This document shows, piece after piece, positions 25,691 to 34,622 of a stretch of DNA of 64,000 nt (the first letter of the stretch is position 1; each line of letters opens with the position of its first letter). The position numbers were made by a program, and so were the translations under genes. Source of the stretch: an uncultured Clostridia bacterium (GTDB lineage Bacteria > Bacillota > Clostridia > Lachnospirales > Anaerotignaceae); NCBI GenBank assembly GCA_945868505.1, contig CAMBLO010000002.1, positions 1-64,000 of the forward strand, read 5' to 3'. The notes under the pieces were generated by a model. It saw only the letters and a program-made list of their open reading frames with translations. It had not been told where the DNA came from and searched no databases.

Positions 25691-25987
25691 ATGAGTCTGC
25701 TTTTTCTCGCAGGTATTTATTTCTTTGCCAGAGGCGTTTTTGCCCTCTATGGTCATACAACATTTTATACCAAGCGCAGTCTGGAAAATATTGAAGAAGC
25801 CAATCTGCCTGCCTATTTGAAGGCAATCGGCAGAATGCACCTGATTGTCGGTGCCGTTTTTGTGGCAAAGGCCATTTTGGATGTGCCATTTCCCGGCAGC
25901 CGTCCGCTGCTCTATGGCTTTTTGCTGGTGCTTCTGGTTTGTGTATATTTCTTATCTAAAATTGATACCAAATATAAAAAGCAATAA
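25691..25987 (+). CDS. small membrane protein, DUF3784-like
   Basis: The protein has 98 residues. There are three hydrophobic segments (LLFLAGIYFFARGVFALYG, IVGAVFVAKAIL, LYGFLLVLLVCVYFLS) and a positively charged end. GGGAGG lies upstream of the ATG at 25691. The family is only suggested by size and layout. No partner is evident, and it is followed by a terminator. Confidence 0.65.
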   Translation: MSLLFLAGIYFFARGVFALYGHTTFYTKRSLENIEEANLPAYLKAIGRMHLIVGAVFVAKAILDVPFPGSRPLLYGFLLVLLVCVYFLSKIDTKYKKQ

Positions 25988-25993
25988 AAAATA

Positions 25994-26011
25994 CCCTCTC
26001 ATTAGAGAGGG
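25994..26011 (+). terminator. terminator after the small membrane protein gene
   Basis: CCCTCT-CATTAG-AGAGGG is followed by CTTTCTTTTT. Confidence 0.75.
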
Positions 26012-26034
26012 CTTTCTTTTTGCCAAAAGAAAAA

Positions 26035-26052
26035 GCGGTGTAGAAACACCGC
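26035..26052 (-). terminator. terminator of purC
   Basis: GCGGTGT-AGAA-ACACCGC lies 19 bases past the purC stop, and the minus strand continues with CTTTTTCTTTT. Confidence 0.75.
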
Positions 26053-26070
26053 CTGACTTTGCTATTTGAA

Positions 26071-26751
26071 TCAGCCGTTGATGATCTTTGTCAGTGTAAC
26101 GGGGTCAACGTATTTGCCGTCTTTGTATACACGCATGTTACCGGAAGCGATTTCATCGATCAGGATAACTTCGTCGTTGTTGTAACCGAATTCGAATTTG
26201 ATATCATACAGATCCAGACCCAGTTTAGCCAGTTCAGCAGCAACGATTTTTGTGATCTTCAGTGTCTGTTCCTTCATGCTGTCATACATTTCGCCAGTCA
26301 TAATGCCCAGAACAACCAGACCGTCTTTTGTTACCAGAGGATCGCCCAGAGCATCATTTTTGAATGTTGTTTCAACATAGCCGCCTTCGATGGGTGTGCC
26401 GTCTTCGATGTAATCACCGTAACGACGGATGAAGCTGCCTGTTGCTTTCAGTCTGCAGATAACTTCCAGACCTTTGCCGAATACTGTTGCAGGCAGAACT
26501 TCCATGGTTGCGTTATCCAGATCAGCGGAAACATAATGTGTTTTGATACCAGCTTCTTTCAGCACTTCAAAGAATTTGATGGATGTTTCCAGGTTTGCTT
26601 TACCGATACCTTCGATTGTCAGACCAACAGAGTTTTCACCGGGGTCGAATACGCCGTCTTTGCCTGTGCAGTCATCTTTGAATTTCAGCAGCACGTTGCC
26701 ATTTTCCAGTTTGTAAACGTCTTTTGTCTTGCCCTGATAAATCTTTTCCAT
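26071..26751 (-). CDS. purC: SAICAR synthetase
   Basis: The 226-residue protein matches PurC over its full length: [13 protein letters not shown] start, ATP-loop [24 protein letters not shown] and the signature [21 protein letters not shown]. It joins aspartate to CAIR in purine synthesis. It is a single gene between terminators, separated from other pur genes, which are not in this window. A 280-base leader precedes it, with TATAAT near 26787 but a poor -35. Confidence 0.92.
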   Translation of the reverse strand: MEKIYQGKTKDVYKLENGNVLLKFKDDCTGKDGVFDPGENSVGLTIEGIGKANLETSIKFFEVLKEAGIKTHYVSADLDNATMEVLPATVFGKGLEVICRLKATGSFIRRYGDYIEDGTPIEGGYVETTFKNDALGDPLVTKDGLVVLGIMTGEMYDSMKEQTLKITKIVAAELAKLGLDLYDIKFEFGYNNDEVILIDEIASGNMRVYKDGKYVDPVTLTKIING

Positions 26752-26959
26752 TCTTGTTTCCGTCCTTTCTTATTTCAAAAAACACGATTATAAAGGGATT
26801 TCTTTCGTCCCGACAATTTAACTGTACTGCAAAAATTCCTCTTGTTCAAGTATTTTTTGCATCCGAAAAAAAATCTTGTCAGATTCAGCAGATGGCGGGT
26901 TTCAAGGCCAAAAATTTTTACAGATTAAAATTAGAAAAACGTCATTTTCCACGAAAAAA

Positions 26960-26975
26960 GCCCTCCAAAGAGGGC
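26960..26975. terminator. bidirectional terminator between rsfS and purC
   Basis: GCCCTC-CAAA-GAGGGC is flanked by A-run and T-run, so it may end rsfS transcription. Confidence 0.7.
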
Positions 26976-27033
26976 ATTTTTCTGTCGAATTCCGACTATT
27001 CGATTTTGCTATTTTTGTTATAATAACCACTTA

Positions 27034-27366
27034 TTACAAGCTTTTTGCGTCGCCCCAAACGTGGTCCAGACCGTAGAAATCTCTTTCTTCTCTGTTGAAC
27101 AGATGCACCAGCAGATTGCCGAAATCCAAGAGAATCCATGTGCCGCCGCTATAGCCTTCGCTGTGGTGCAGCTTCACGCCTTCCTTGAACAGCTTCTGCT
27201 CTACCTCATCCGCCATAGCTCGCAGCTGGTTCACGTTTTTCCCGCTGGCAATGACAAAGCAATCGGCAATGTTGGACAGATCTCTCAAATCCAGCACCTT
27301 GATATCTTCCCCCAGCTTATCTTCCAAGGCAGCCTGTGCAACCTTTGCAGCTTCCAATGCGTTCAT
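27034..27366 (-). CDS. rsfS: ribosome silencing factor RsfS
   Basis: The 110-residue protein matches the whole family (Iojap/RsfS): LEDKLGEDIKVLDLRDLSNIADCFVIASG, then HHSEGYSGGTWILLDFGNLLVHLF. It binds uL14 and blocks subunit joining in starvation. It is the last gene of the yhbY-DUF2974-nadD/yqeK-rsfS set, 15 bases after the previous stop. Confidence 0.93.
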   Translation of the reverse strand: MNALEAAKVAQAALEDKLGEDIKVLDLRDLSNIADCFVIASGKNVNQLRAMADEVEQKLFKEGVKLHHSEGYSGGTWILLDFGNLLVHLFNREERDFYGLDHVWGDAKSL

Positions 27367-27381
27367 TGTATTTCCTCCTTC

Positions 27382-28614
27382 TCAACGATTTTTATAATAT
27401 TCCAATGCTTCCAAGGAAAGGGGATGCAGCAGTCTGCCTCTCGCCTTTACGTAAGCAATGGTATTTTCCAAAATATATTCCATGGCCTGATCCAGATCCA
27501 GATAAGCCAATCGTCTTGCTTCATCCAGACCGCCGAATTTCTCCCGATTGGGCTCGATATAGTCTGCAATGAATATGATTTTTTCCAAAAGAGACATCCC
27601 TGCGCGCCCTGTGGTATGATACCGGATGGCATTCAGGATATCTTCATCCATCACCTGATATTCCCGCTTGGCAACCTCCGCCCCAAGGAAGGGATGAATC
27701 AGATCCGTCTGTTTTTGCATGATTTCATCGGTTTTTACTTTATATTCCTTACAGAAGCGCAGTCTCATACTTTCTGGATAATCCTTGGCACAATCGTGCA
27801 GCAGACCGGCAACTCTGGCCTTCTGCTGATCCTTGCTGGAACCATAGATTTCCGCCAGCTTTACCGCTTCTTCTGCCACACCCATGGTATGGATATAGCG
27901 TTTGACGGAAAGGGCAGACTGCAGTTTTTCCTGCATTGTTTCAATCGGCAGCATAAATTTCACCTCATTTTTCGCATCATCCTGATACAACCCAAATTTG
28001 TGGATATAATCCTCTACCTCCTGGGGCAGCAGATATTTGATAGGCTCGCCCTTTTGGGCTCTTTCCCGAATATCAGAGGAAGAAATGGCAAGGGCAGGCA
28101 CTTCCATATAGTGGATACGGCTGGAAAATTTTTCTCTGATTTCGCCGATATCCGCAAACAGCTTCGATTTATCATAGCCGGGTCTTGTTACCGCCACAAA
28201 GTCGCACAGGCTCAGCAGCCGTTCCGGCTCCTTCCAAGTCATAATCTGGTGGATGGCATCAGCCCCCGTGATGAAATACAGACGCACATCGGGTCTACAC
28301 ATCTTTTTCAATGCTTCTATGGTATCGATGGTATAGGTCACCCCGGGACGGTCAATCTCGATACGGGAAACCTCGAAGTTTTCATTTCGCATCGTCGCCA
28401 GCACCGTCATCAGATAGCGGTGTTCATTATGGGTCACCTTTTTATCGGTCTTATGGGCAGGCTGCCCCGCAGGCATAAAAATCACCTTATCGACCTTGAA
28501 TCTGTGGCGCACCGCCTCCGCTGTTACCAAATGTCCGTGATGGATGGGGTCGAAGGTACCACCCATGATGGCGATACTCTTGCAGTCCTTAAAATTTGCA
28601 ATTTCATTTCTCAT
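27382..28614 (-). CDS. nadD: NadD-YqeK fusion: nicotinate-nucleotide adenylyltransferase plus HD-domain Ap4A hydrolase
   Basis: The protein has 410 residues. Residues 1-205 are NadD ([12 protein letters not shown] nucleotidyltransferase motif; the [12 protein letters not shown] motif near 195). Residues 215-400 are YqeK, an HD-domain symmetrical dinucleoside tetraphosphatase with [13 protein letters not shown]. In most Firmicutes these are two adjacent genes, and here they share one frame with no stop between. One part makes deamido-NAD, and the other removes Ap4A. The start overlaps the end of the DUF2974 gene by 11 bases. Confidence 0.92.
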   Translation of the reverse strand: MRNEIANFKDCKSIAIMGGTFDPIHHGHLVTAEAVRHRFKVDKVIFMPAGQPAHKTDKKVTHNEHRYLMTVLATMRNENFEVSRIEIDRPGVTYTIDTIEALKKMCRPDVRLYFITGADAIHQIMTWKEPERLLSLCDFVAVTRPGYDKSKLFADIGEIREKFSSRIHYMEVPALAISSSDIRERAQKGEPIKYLLPQEVEDYIHKFGLYQDDAKNEVKFMLPIETMQEKLQSALSVKRYIHTMGVAEEAVKLAEIYGSSKDQQKARVAGLLHDCAKDYPESMRLRFCKEYKVKTDEIMQKQTDLIHPFLGAEVAKREYQVMDEDILNAIRYHTTGRAGMSLLEKIIFIADYIEPNREKFGGLDEARRLAYLDLDQAMEYILENTIAYVKARGRLLHPLSLEALEYYKNR

Positions 28615-29734
28615 TTTCGTTCCTTCTTTCCCAGTTGCCCAATCTGGGCAGGGTCGTATATTCCCGAGCGGTTTCCATAGCCGCCAGCAACAGCAGCTTT
28701 AAAGAATCCCCGATAAATTTTTTCGTTTCTTCCTCCTCATCGCCCCAGGTACGCAGTGCCTGCAAGGCGATCTTGGGAGAGATCTGTATTTCCCCAAAGG
28801 TATCCACCGGCAGGATAGAGATATACTCATACACCGTATCAACGAATTTTTTCCGTTGTTCCTCCGGCAGGTCGTTCAGCCATGCTTTCACCGTCCGGTC
28901 CAGCAGTCGGCTTTTTTCCGACAGGGCCTCCAACCGCACAAAATCCTTCCCGATGATCTCCCAGGAATAAGGATCATGCTGCATGATGCCCTTCTGGCTG
29001 CTGCGGATGACTACATATTCTTCTTCATGCTCAAGCAGCATCCCGATGACAGAAGACTGGGGCACGAAGGTCTGCAGCCTGGGCAGTATAGCCCGATAGC
29101 CTTCCCTTTGCAGCATCCCTTCCCGAAAGCCGGGGCCATCATGGTTATAGACCGAAACAATCCGTGCCTGCACCTCCGCAGGACACATAGCCGCCGCAAA
29201 AACTGCCAGATTGCCGCCCTTGGAATGACCGCCCACCCGCAGTTTTCCTGAAAAATGCTCTGCCACTCGGCAAAGATAGATGCCTGCTTCCTGCTGAGAA
29301 GGAACCATATCCATAAAGCTCATGTTGAAATCCTCTTTCCAGCCCACGGAGGAGGAATCCGTTCCCCGATAGGCTACAAAAGCCATATCGTCCCCCGTCA
29401 GGATGGTCAGGGCAGAAAACTGTTTTTCCGCCGCAATATCCAGCTTATTCACATAGCCGCACAATTCCATTTTAGAAAAGCGTTCACTTTCCGCCAGATG
29501 CTTCAGCAGTTCCCAATCTTCCTCCACTCTGGATTTCCAAACCTCCCTAGGGCGGGCAAAATACAATTCCGCCGCCTGGGCGATGGTAACCGTCTCTTCC
29601 ATGCGTTCCGACAGGATGCTGTCAAAAAACACGTATGCCAATGTGGATAAGATCAACGAATCCACATCCTGAAAAGGAGACTGGGACAAAGTCAGGTCTC
29701 CCCGCCAAGTCAGATAGTCGAACATATTTGCCAT
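28604..29734 (-). CDS. DUF2974 (Mbeg1-like) alpha/beta-hydrolase
   Basis: The protein has 376 residues, starting [16 protein letters not shown], the typical DUF2974 opening. The nucleophile elbow is [13 protein letters not shown] (about 168-180). Members are lipase-like hydrolases of unknown substrate. It lies between yhbY and nadD/yqeK, with short gaps on both sides, and is probably co-transcribed. Confidence 0.85.
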   Translation of the reverse strand: MANMFDYLTWRGDLTLSQSPFQDVDSLILSTLAYVFFDSILSERMEETVTIAQAAELYFARPREVWKSRVEEDWELLKHLAESERFSKMELCGYVNKLDIAAEKQFSALTILTGDDMAFVAYRGTDSSSVGWKEDFNMSFMDMVPSQQEAGIYLCRVAEHFSGKLRVGGHSKGGNLAVFAAAMCPAEVQARIVSVYNHDGPGFREGMLQREGYRAILPRLQTFVPQSSVIGMLLEHEEEYVVIRSSQKGIMQHDPYSWEIIGKDFVRLEALSEKSRLLDRTVKAWLNDLPEEQRKKFVDTVYEYISILPVDTFGEIQISPKIALQALRTWGDEEEETKKFIGDSLKLLLLAAMETAREYTTLPRLGNWERRNENEK

Positions 29735-29756
29735 AGTCTCCCCCTCTTTTTCAATT

Positions 29757-30056
29757 TTATTTTTTTACGGGAGGCAATTCAATTACAGGCTTTTTCGCAG
29801 GGCGATACAGCACAAATTTGTTGCCGATAACCTGCACCACTTCTGCCCCTGTTCTGCTGGCCAGCATTTCTGCCGCTTCTCTTGCGCCCAGCATATTATT
29901 GTCCAAAACACTGATCTTTACCAGTTCTCTGGCTTCCAATGCATTGTGTACGGTATCTCTCAGTTCAGGTGTCACGCCGTTTTTGCCTACCTGAAAAATC
30001 GCGTCGATGCCATTTGCCATCCCACGCAGGAATGCTCTCTGTTTGCTTGTTAACAT
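29757..30056 (-). CDS. yhbY: RNA-binding protein YhbY
   Basis: The protein has 99 residues from MLTSKQRAFLRGMANGID, with AAGGAG upstream. A longer frame to 30128 was rejected. The CRM domain shows VGKNGVTPELRDTV and GNKFVLYRP. It functions in 50S assembly. It is the first gene of the cluster. Confidence 0.92.
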   Translation of the reverse strand: MLTSKQRAFLRGMANGIDAIFQVGKNGVTPELRDTVHNALEARELVKISVLDNNMLGAREAAEMLASRTGAEVVQVIGNKFVLYRPAKKPVIELPPVKK

Positions 30057-30263
30057 AATATTCTCCTTCTGTGTATTCTTTCTCAATATAATCTTTCCTA
30101 TCATAGCATAGAAATCCCCCATTTGCAACGAAAACAGAGAAATCCACTTCTTTCCACCTTCTTCTTCTCCGTCTCTTTTTCACTGAAAAATAGTTGCCCC
30201 CATTTTCCAAAAGTGCTAAAATAATAGAAATATATTGTATGTAAGGTAGGGAGGGAAGCTTCT

Positions 30264-30818
30264 ATGGAAATTTTGATCGGCGGGAAATTAAAGCAGCTTA
30301 GAACAGAAAAAAAACTGAGTATTGCCGAACTTTCCAAGCTTTCCGATGTCAGCACAGGTCTCATCAGCCAAATCGAACGGGATCTTGTGGTGCCTTCTGT
30401 CACCAGCCTGTGGCGTTTGGCAAAGGCACTGGATACCAATATCAACTATTTTTTCCACGAAGAACCCAAGGAAGACCAGTTTATCATCCGTAATGGTGAC
30501 CATCAGACCATCGTCGCCCATCACAACAACAGTTTCTATAAATTATTGCATCCCGCCACACCAAACCGCATGATGGATTTTACCGAAATCACATTGAAAG
30601 CCGGATGCTCTTACGAAAAAAAGCCCCTCGTTCAGCACGAAGGGGAAGAATGTGGGTATGTTTTGAAAGGCGTCCTGACCATCTATCTGGATGGGAAGGA
30701 ATATAATCTTTACCCCGGCGACAGTATGTATTTCAGCAGTACCCTGCCCCATAAATACCTCAACAACGGGAAGGAAGACTGTGTCTCCATCTGGGCTATG
30801 ACGCCAAAATTTTTCTAA
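30264..30818 (+). CDS. XRE-cupin transcription regulator (PuuR-like)
   Basis: The protein has 184 residues. An N-terminal XRE HTH (LSIAELSKLSDVSTGLISQIER, VPSVTSLWRLAKAL) is followed by a cupin barrel (EECGYVLKGVLTIYLDGKE, YPGDSMYFSSTLPHKYLN). Such proteins sense small amines or amino-acid derivatives. GGGAGG precedes the ATG. It faces the dipeptidase gene across a shared terminator. Control of the dipeptidase genes is possible but not shown. Confidence 0.85.
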   Translation: MEILIGGKLKQLRTEKKLSIAELSKLSDVSTGLISQIERDLVVPSVTSLWRLAKALDTNINYFFHEEPKEDQFIIRNGDHQTIVAHHNNSFYKLLHPATPNRMMDFTEITLKAGCSYEKKPLVQHEGEECGYVLKGVLTIYLDGKEYNLYPGDSMYFSSTLPHKYLNNGKEDCVSIWAMTPKFF

Positions 30819-30827
30819 GCAAGCAAA

Positions 30828-30860
30828 AAGACCAAGAAGGGAAAATCTTCTCGGTCTTTT
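30828..30860. terminator. shared terminator between regulator and dipeptidase
   Basis: AAAGACCAAGAAG pairs with CTTCTCGGTCTTT (one G-T type mismatch), with T-runs outward in both directions. Confidence 0.75.
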
Positions 30861-30866
30861 TTTCAT

Positions 30867-31838
30867 TTAGCCCATCACTCTCTGGATCAGATTCAGCCAG
30901 TTGCCGCCGCCGATCATTTCCAGATCCTTTTCTGTAAAGCCTGCTTTTCTCATTTTCTCTATCAATACAGGAACCTTAGAACAATCCTCCATACCTCTCA
31001 GCAGGGAATCCTCCTGATCGCTGTAGCTCTTCATAAAATCTGTGTTCAGGAATTCAAAGAAGTCGAAGCCAAAGCCCAGATGCTCCACGCCAATCTTGTC
31101 TGCAATATAGGATGCATGGTTTACCAGATGGTCTACATCCTGTTCTTCCTTGATATCGCTGATGAAATCATTGAACCCATTCAGACCAACCAGACCATTT
31201 GTATCGCGGATGGCTTTCAGCTGATCGTCTGTCAGGTTTCTTGCCGCCCCTGCCAGTGCCTTTGCATTGGAATGGGAAGCCAAAATCGGGCCATTGGAAG
31301 CATCAATCACATCCCAGAAGGATTTTTCATTCAGATGGGAAACGTCAAGGATCATTTTCTTATCCTGAATGATCTTGATGGCTTTTCTGCCCAGCTCTGT
31401 CACCCCTCTATCGGGGTTGCCCTTCACGCCGGTTGCCAGAGCGTTTTCTTCATTCCATGTCAGCATGGCATGACGGGCGCCGATTTCATACAGAGCATCG
31501 ATTTTGCTCAAATCCTCGCCGATGCCGGCTAAGCCCTCGATGCCCAGCAAAATGGCAAATTTGCCTGCTTTCTGTGCCGCTTCCACCTCTGCTCTGTTAT
31601 GTACCAAAACGAAATCCTCTGTTTCTGCCATTTCTGCCTGCAAAGCCTTCACGATGGCATCCATTTCATCCTTGGGCTCAAAGCCATTGAAGGTATCTGC
31701 CCAGATTACGAAGCAGCCACCGCCGATGCCGCCCTTCCGCAGTCTTTCCAGATGGTGGTTTTTCAGCACCTGTGTTTCGCCTGCTTCTCTTTTGTATCTA
31801 ACGTCACTGAAAATATCGCTGTGTCCATCAAAAATCAT
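30867..31838 (-). CDS. membrane dipeptidase (peptidase M19), copy 1
   Basis: The protein has 323 residues. The zinc ligands of the renal-dipeptidase family are visible: DGHSDI at the start, the ILLGIEGL glutamate, SHLNEKSFWDV, SHSNAKAL and GFGFDFFEF near the end. It hydrolyses dipeptides, including D-residues. No signal peptide is seen, so the enzyme is cytoplasmic. It is a close paralogue of the gene at 32043, with the same length. Confidence 0.88.
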   Translation of the reverse strand: MIFDGHSDIFSDVRYKREAGETQVLKNHHLERLRKGGIGGGCFVIWADTFNGFEPKDEMDAIVKALQAEMAETEDFVLVHNRAEVEAAQKAGKFAILLGIEGLAGIGEDLSKIDALYEIGARHAMLTWNEENALATGVKGNPDRGVTELGRKAIKIIQDKKMILDVSHLNEKSFWDVIDASNGPILASHSNAKALAGAARNLTDDQLKAIRDTNGLVGLNGFNDFISDIKEEQDVDHLVNHASYIADKIGVEHLGFGFDFFEFLNTDFMKSYSDQEDSLLRGMEDCSKVPVLIEKMRKAGFTEKDLEMIGGGNWLNLIQRVMG

Positions 31839-31879
31839 AGTATCCCTCTTTTCTCTTCTGTTTTACCTTAAAACCATTC

Positions 31880-31952
31880 GTAAGGCTTCGCCTTACTCCC
31901 ATTGCCCTTACGGGACCACAGTCCTTCGGACTATGATATTTGCTCCGCAAAT
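31880..31952. repeat. cluster of short hairpins (dispersed repeat, copy 1)
   Basis: GTAAGGC-TTC-GCCTTAC, AGTCC-TTC-GGACT and ATTTGC-TCC-GCAAAT follow one another. Very similar stems and flanks (TTAAAACCA, CATTG) recur in reverse orientation at about 45226-45275. Confidence 0.55.
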
Positions 31953-31983
31953 CTTCCAAAAGGGTTTTCTCCGCTTTAAACAA

Positions 31984-32019
31984 AAAGACCGAGAAACTCA
32001 GTCGAGCCTCTCGGTCTTT
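31984..32019 (-). terminator. terminator between the dipeptidase genes
   Basis: AAAGACCGAGA and TCTCGGTCTTT pair around a 14-base loop, 24 bases after the stop of copy 2. Confidence 0.75.
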
Positions 32020-32042
32020 CTTATCCTTTGAAAAAGTTCGGC

Positions 32043-33014
32043 TTAGCCGATGACTCTCTGAATCAGATTCATCCAGTTGCCACGGGAAATCATTTCCAGT
32101 TCCTTATCGCTGAAACCGGCTTTCTTCATTTTTTCTACCATGAAAGGAACGTGTGTGCAATCCTCCAGACCTACTGTAAAGGTATTCTCCTGATCGCAGA
32201 AGGAAGCGTTTGCTTCGTCATCCAAAAATTCGCAGAAGTCAAAGCCAAAGGCCAGATGTTCTACGCCAATTTTGTTGGCAATGTGGTCTGCATGGCGGAT
32301 CAGGCCGTCTACTGTCTGTTCCGCAATATCCTTATGTACTAGCATATTGAAGGAATTCAGACCTACGATACCGTTGGTATCGCGGATTTCCAGCAGCTGA
32401 CAATCTGTCAGGTTTCTGGGCACATCTGCCAAAGCTCTTGCGTTGGAATGAGATGCCATCAGGGGGCCCCCGCCCACCTTCGCCATATCCCAGAAGGTGC
32501 GTTCATTGGTATGGGAAACATCCACCAGCATGTGCTTGTCGTGGAGCTTTTTCACAGCTTTTTTCCCCAGTTCTGTCAAGCCGCAGTCGGGGTCGCCTTT
32601 TGCGCCGCTGGCAAGGTCGTTCTGTTCGTTCCATGTCAGCATGGCGTGGCGGCAGCCAAAGTCATACAGCTCATCAATCTTATCCACATCTTTGCCGATG
32701 CCGGAAAGCCCTTCCAGACCGGGCAGAATATAGAATTTGCCTGCTTTTTTCGCTTCTTCGATTTCTTTGATATTTTTTACGATAACGGCTTCTTCACATT
32801 CCGCCATTTCGTCTTTGATGCACTGCATCAGTTCGCCCAATCTTTTGGAAGGGTTGGCATCATGGGGAGGATCGATCCACAGAACGAAGCAGCTGCCTTC
32901 GATGTTGCCCTTTCTCAGACGAGGCAGGTGATGGTTTTTCAGTACCTGCGTTTCACCTTTCAGTCTACGAACGGTTACGTCCGTAAAAATATCACTATGT
33001 CCATCGAAAATCAT
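32043..33014 (-). CDS. membrane dipeptidase (peptidase M19), copy 2
   Basis: The protein has 323 residues with DGHSDIFTDV, ILPGLEGLSGIG, DVSHTNERTFWDM, SHSNARALADVPRN and AFGFDFCEF, the same ligand pattern as copy 1. The overall similarity and matching length point to a tandem duplication. It lies 43 bases after the DUF819 gene, suggesting that the transporter-like protein and peptidase are expressed together. Confidence 0.88.
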   Translation of the reverse strand: MIFDGHSDIFTDVTVRRLKGETQVLKNHHLPRLRKGNIEGSCFVLWIDPPHDANPSKRLGELMQCIKDEMAECEEAVIVKNIKEIEEAKKAGKFYILPGLEGLSGIGKDVDKIDELYDFGCRHAMLTWNEQNDLASGAKGDPDCGLTELGKKAVKKLHDKHMLVDVSHTNERTFWDMAKVGGGPLMASHSNARALADVPRNLTDCQLLEIRDTNGIVGLNSFNMLVHKDIAEQTVDGLIRHADHIANKIGVEHLAFGFDFCEFLDDEANASFCDQENTFTVGLEDCTHVPFMVEKMKKAGFSDKELEMISRGNWMNLIQRVIG

Positions 33015-33057
33015 GATTTTTGCCTTCTTTCTTTTTTAGACCTTCATCAGTCTATGC

Positions 33058-34269
33058 TTACGCACCCAAGAACTGACCTACAAATGTACCGAAGTATGTA
33101 CCTACTACGTAACCCAGTGTACCTACCAGCATGATAGGGCCAACCAGTTTTACCCAGCCTTTGGAAATTGCCATAGCAGCAGCTGTTGTGGGGCCGCCGA
33201 TACATGCGTTGGAAGCCAGGATACAATCTTCCAGGTCGAATTTCAGCAGTTTGCCGAAGATGAAGCAGAACAGCATGTTTACGAATACCATGATAGCACA
33301 GAATACCAGCAGCAGAGGAGCGTTCAGGAAGATTGCTTTGATGGATGCAGGTGCGCCGATAGCAAAGAAGAACAGGTAGATCAGGTATGTACCGATTTCC
33401 TGAGAGCCGGACAGACCTTCCAGAGGTTTTGCAAAGATTGTCGCAATAATCATTGTCAGTGTTGTCAGGATCAGGTATTTGTTACCAAACAGACCGTTCA
33501 GAATGCTTGTTACAACGTTTGTTTTGGGGATCACATCAGACAGGATAGCTGCGATCTGTGTAGAAACACAAACGATGATAACGCTGATGGCTACGTTGAT
33601 GGCAATATCCATCAAGGAGATAGGTTTTTTGCCCCAGTAAGCAGCAGCCTGTGTTTTTGCTTCTTCATCTACGCCTCTTGCATTGACTTCGTCAATGTGG
33701 GGATGTTTGAATTTGTTTGCAAAGAATTTGATGCTGGGGATCATGATCAGTACAAAGAAGTACAGTGTCATCAGCAGGTTATCTGCTACAACCGCTGCGG
33801 AAGATGTTTCGCCGGGTACTTTAAATGCGTCTACCATTGCCGCAAAGTTTACTGTACCGCCGATGTAGGAGCCTGTCATCATAGCAGCTACACCTGCCAG
33901 ATTGTCTACAACGCCGCCCAATGCTTTGTAGCCCAAAATTGCGCCGATGGTCGTACCAATCGCACCGATGAAGAACAGGATCAAGATCTTCCCTGCTTCT
34001 CTACCGATCTTGCGGATATCGCAGCTCAGCAGCAGCAGAGGAATTGCCATGGGTACTACAAACCCCCATACAATGTCGTCAAACCATACGCAGTTTGTAG
34101 GGATGATCCCTAAGTTTGTCAGAGCCAACGCGCCCAGCAGCGCAACGATGGCCCCGGAAACTTTAGATGCCCATTTCCATGTCTGTTCTGCATAAATAGA
34201 GAATGCAGCCCAGCCACATGTGATAGCCATCAAAGCCCATGTGTTGTCGCCACTAATCAAAGTGTTCAT
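33058..34269 (-). CDS. DUF819-family membrane protein
   Basis: The protein has 403 residues with about ten or eleven hydrophobic segments. GVAAMMTGSYIGGTVNFAAM and ILASNACIGGPTTAAAMA are duplicated glycine-rich stretches typical of DUF819 (YjcL-like), a transporter-like family. Linked with dipeptidases, it may export or import a dipeptide or amino acid. The substrate is unknown. TATAGGAGGGAATTT precedes the ATG. Confidence 0.8.
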   Translation of the reverse strand: MNTLISGDNTWALMAITCGWAAFSIYAEQTWKWASKVSGAIVALLGALALTNLGIIPTNCVWFDDIVWGFVVPMAIPLLLLSCDIRKIGREAGKILILFFIGAIGTTIGAILGYKALGGVVDNLAGVAAMMTGSYIGGTVNFAAMVDAFKVPGETSSAAVVADNLLMTLYFFVLIMIPSIKFFANKFKHPHIDEVNARGVDEEAKTQAAAYWGKKPISLMDIAINVAISVIIVCVSTQIAAILSDVIPKTNVVTSILNGLFGNKYLILTTLTMIIATIFAKPLEGLSGSQEIGTYLIYLFFFAIGAPASIKAIFLNAPLLLVFCAIMVFVNMLFCFIFGKLLKFDLEDCILASNACIGGPTTAAAMAISKGWVKLVGPIMLVGTLGYVVGTYFGTFVGQFLGA

Positions 34270-34577
34270 AAAAATTCCCTCCTATAAATATAAGATTTTT
34301 ATTTATAAGCCCCGGATATTTTTATAATTGCGATAGATTCATTAGAATGGATAAATGAATTCAATATCCTGAACTTATGTCATATATATTAACATTCCCT
34401 TAAGATTCCGTCAATTCACCATTTCGACAAAAAACCACCCAAATTATGATATTTTTGTACAAATATCAGAACAAATCAAACAAAATTCGACCGCCCAATA
34501 GGGACTTTTGTGCCTATTGCACGTACAATTTTCGTCAACTTTTTCATTCAGTATTTTGAATTTAAAAATCATACAAA
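34270..34577. other. leader region of the DUF819 gene
   Basis: About 300 AT-rich bases have no open frame of interest. The region should hold the promoter of the DUF819-dipeptidase operon. No confident boxes or riboswitch were recognised. Confidence 0.4.
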
Positions 34578-34618
34578 AAAACGGTAAGGAACCAAAATGA
34601 ACAGGTCCTTACCGTTTT
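34578..34618 (-). terminator. terminator of pyk
   Basis: AAAACGGTAAGGA pairs with TCCTTACCGTTTT around a 15-base loop, five bases past the pyk stop. Confidence 0.85.
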
Positions 34619-34622
34619 TTAT

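Noticed and set aside
27061-28680. Long plus-strand frame opposite rsfS and nadD/yqeK
   Set aside because: Shadow of two well-supported genes, with no recognisable domain.
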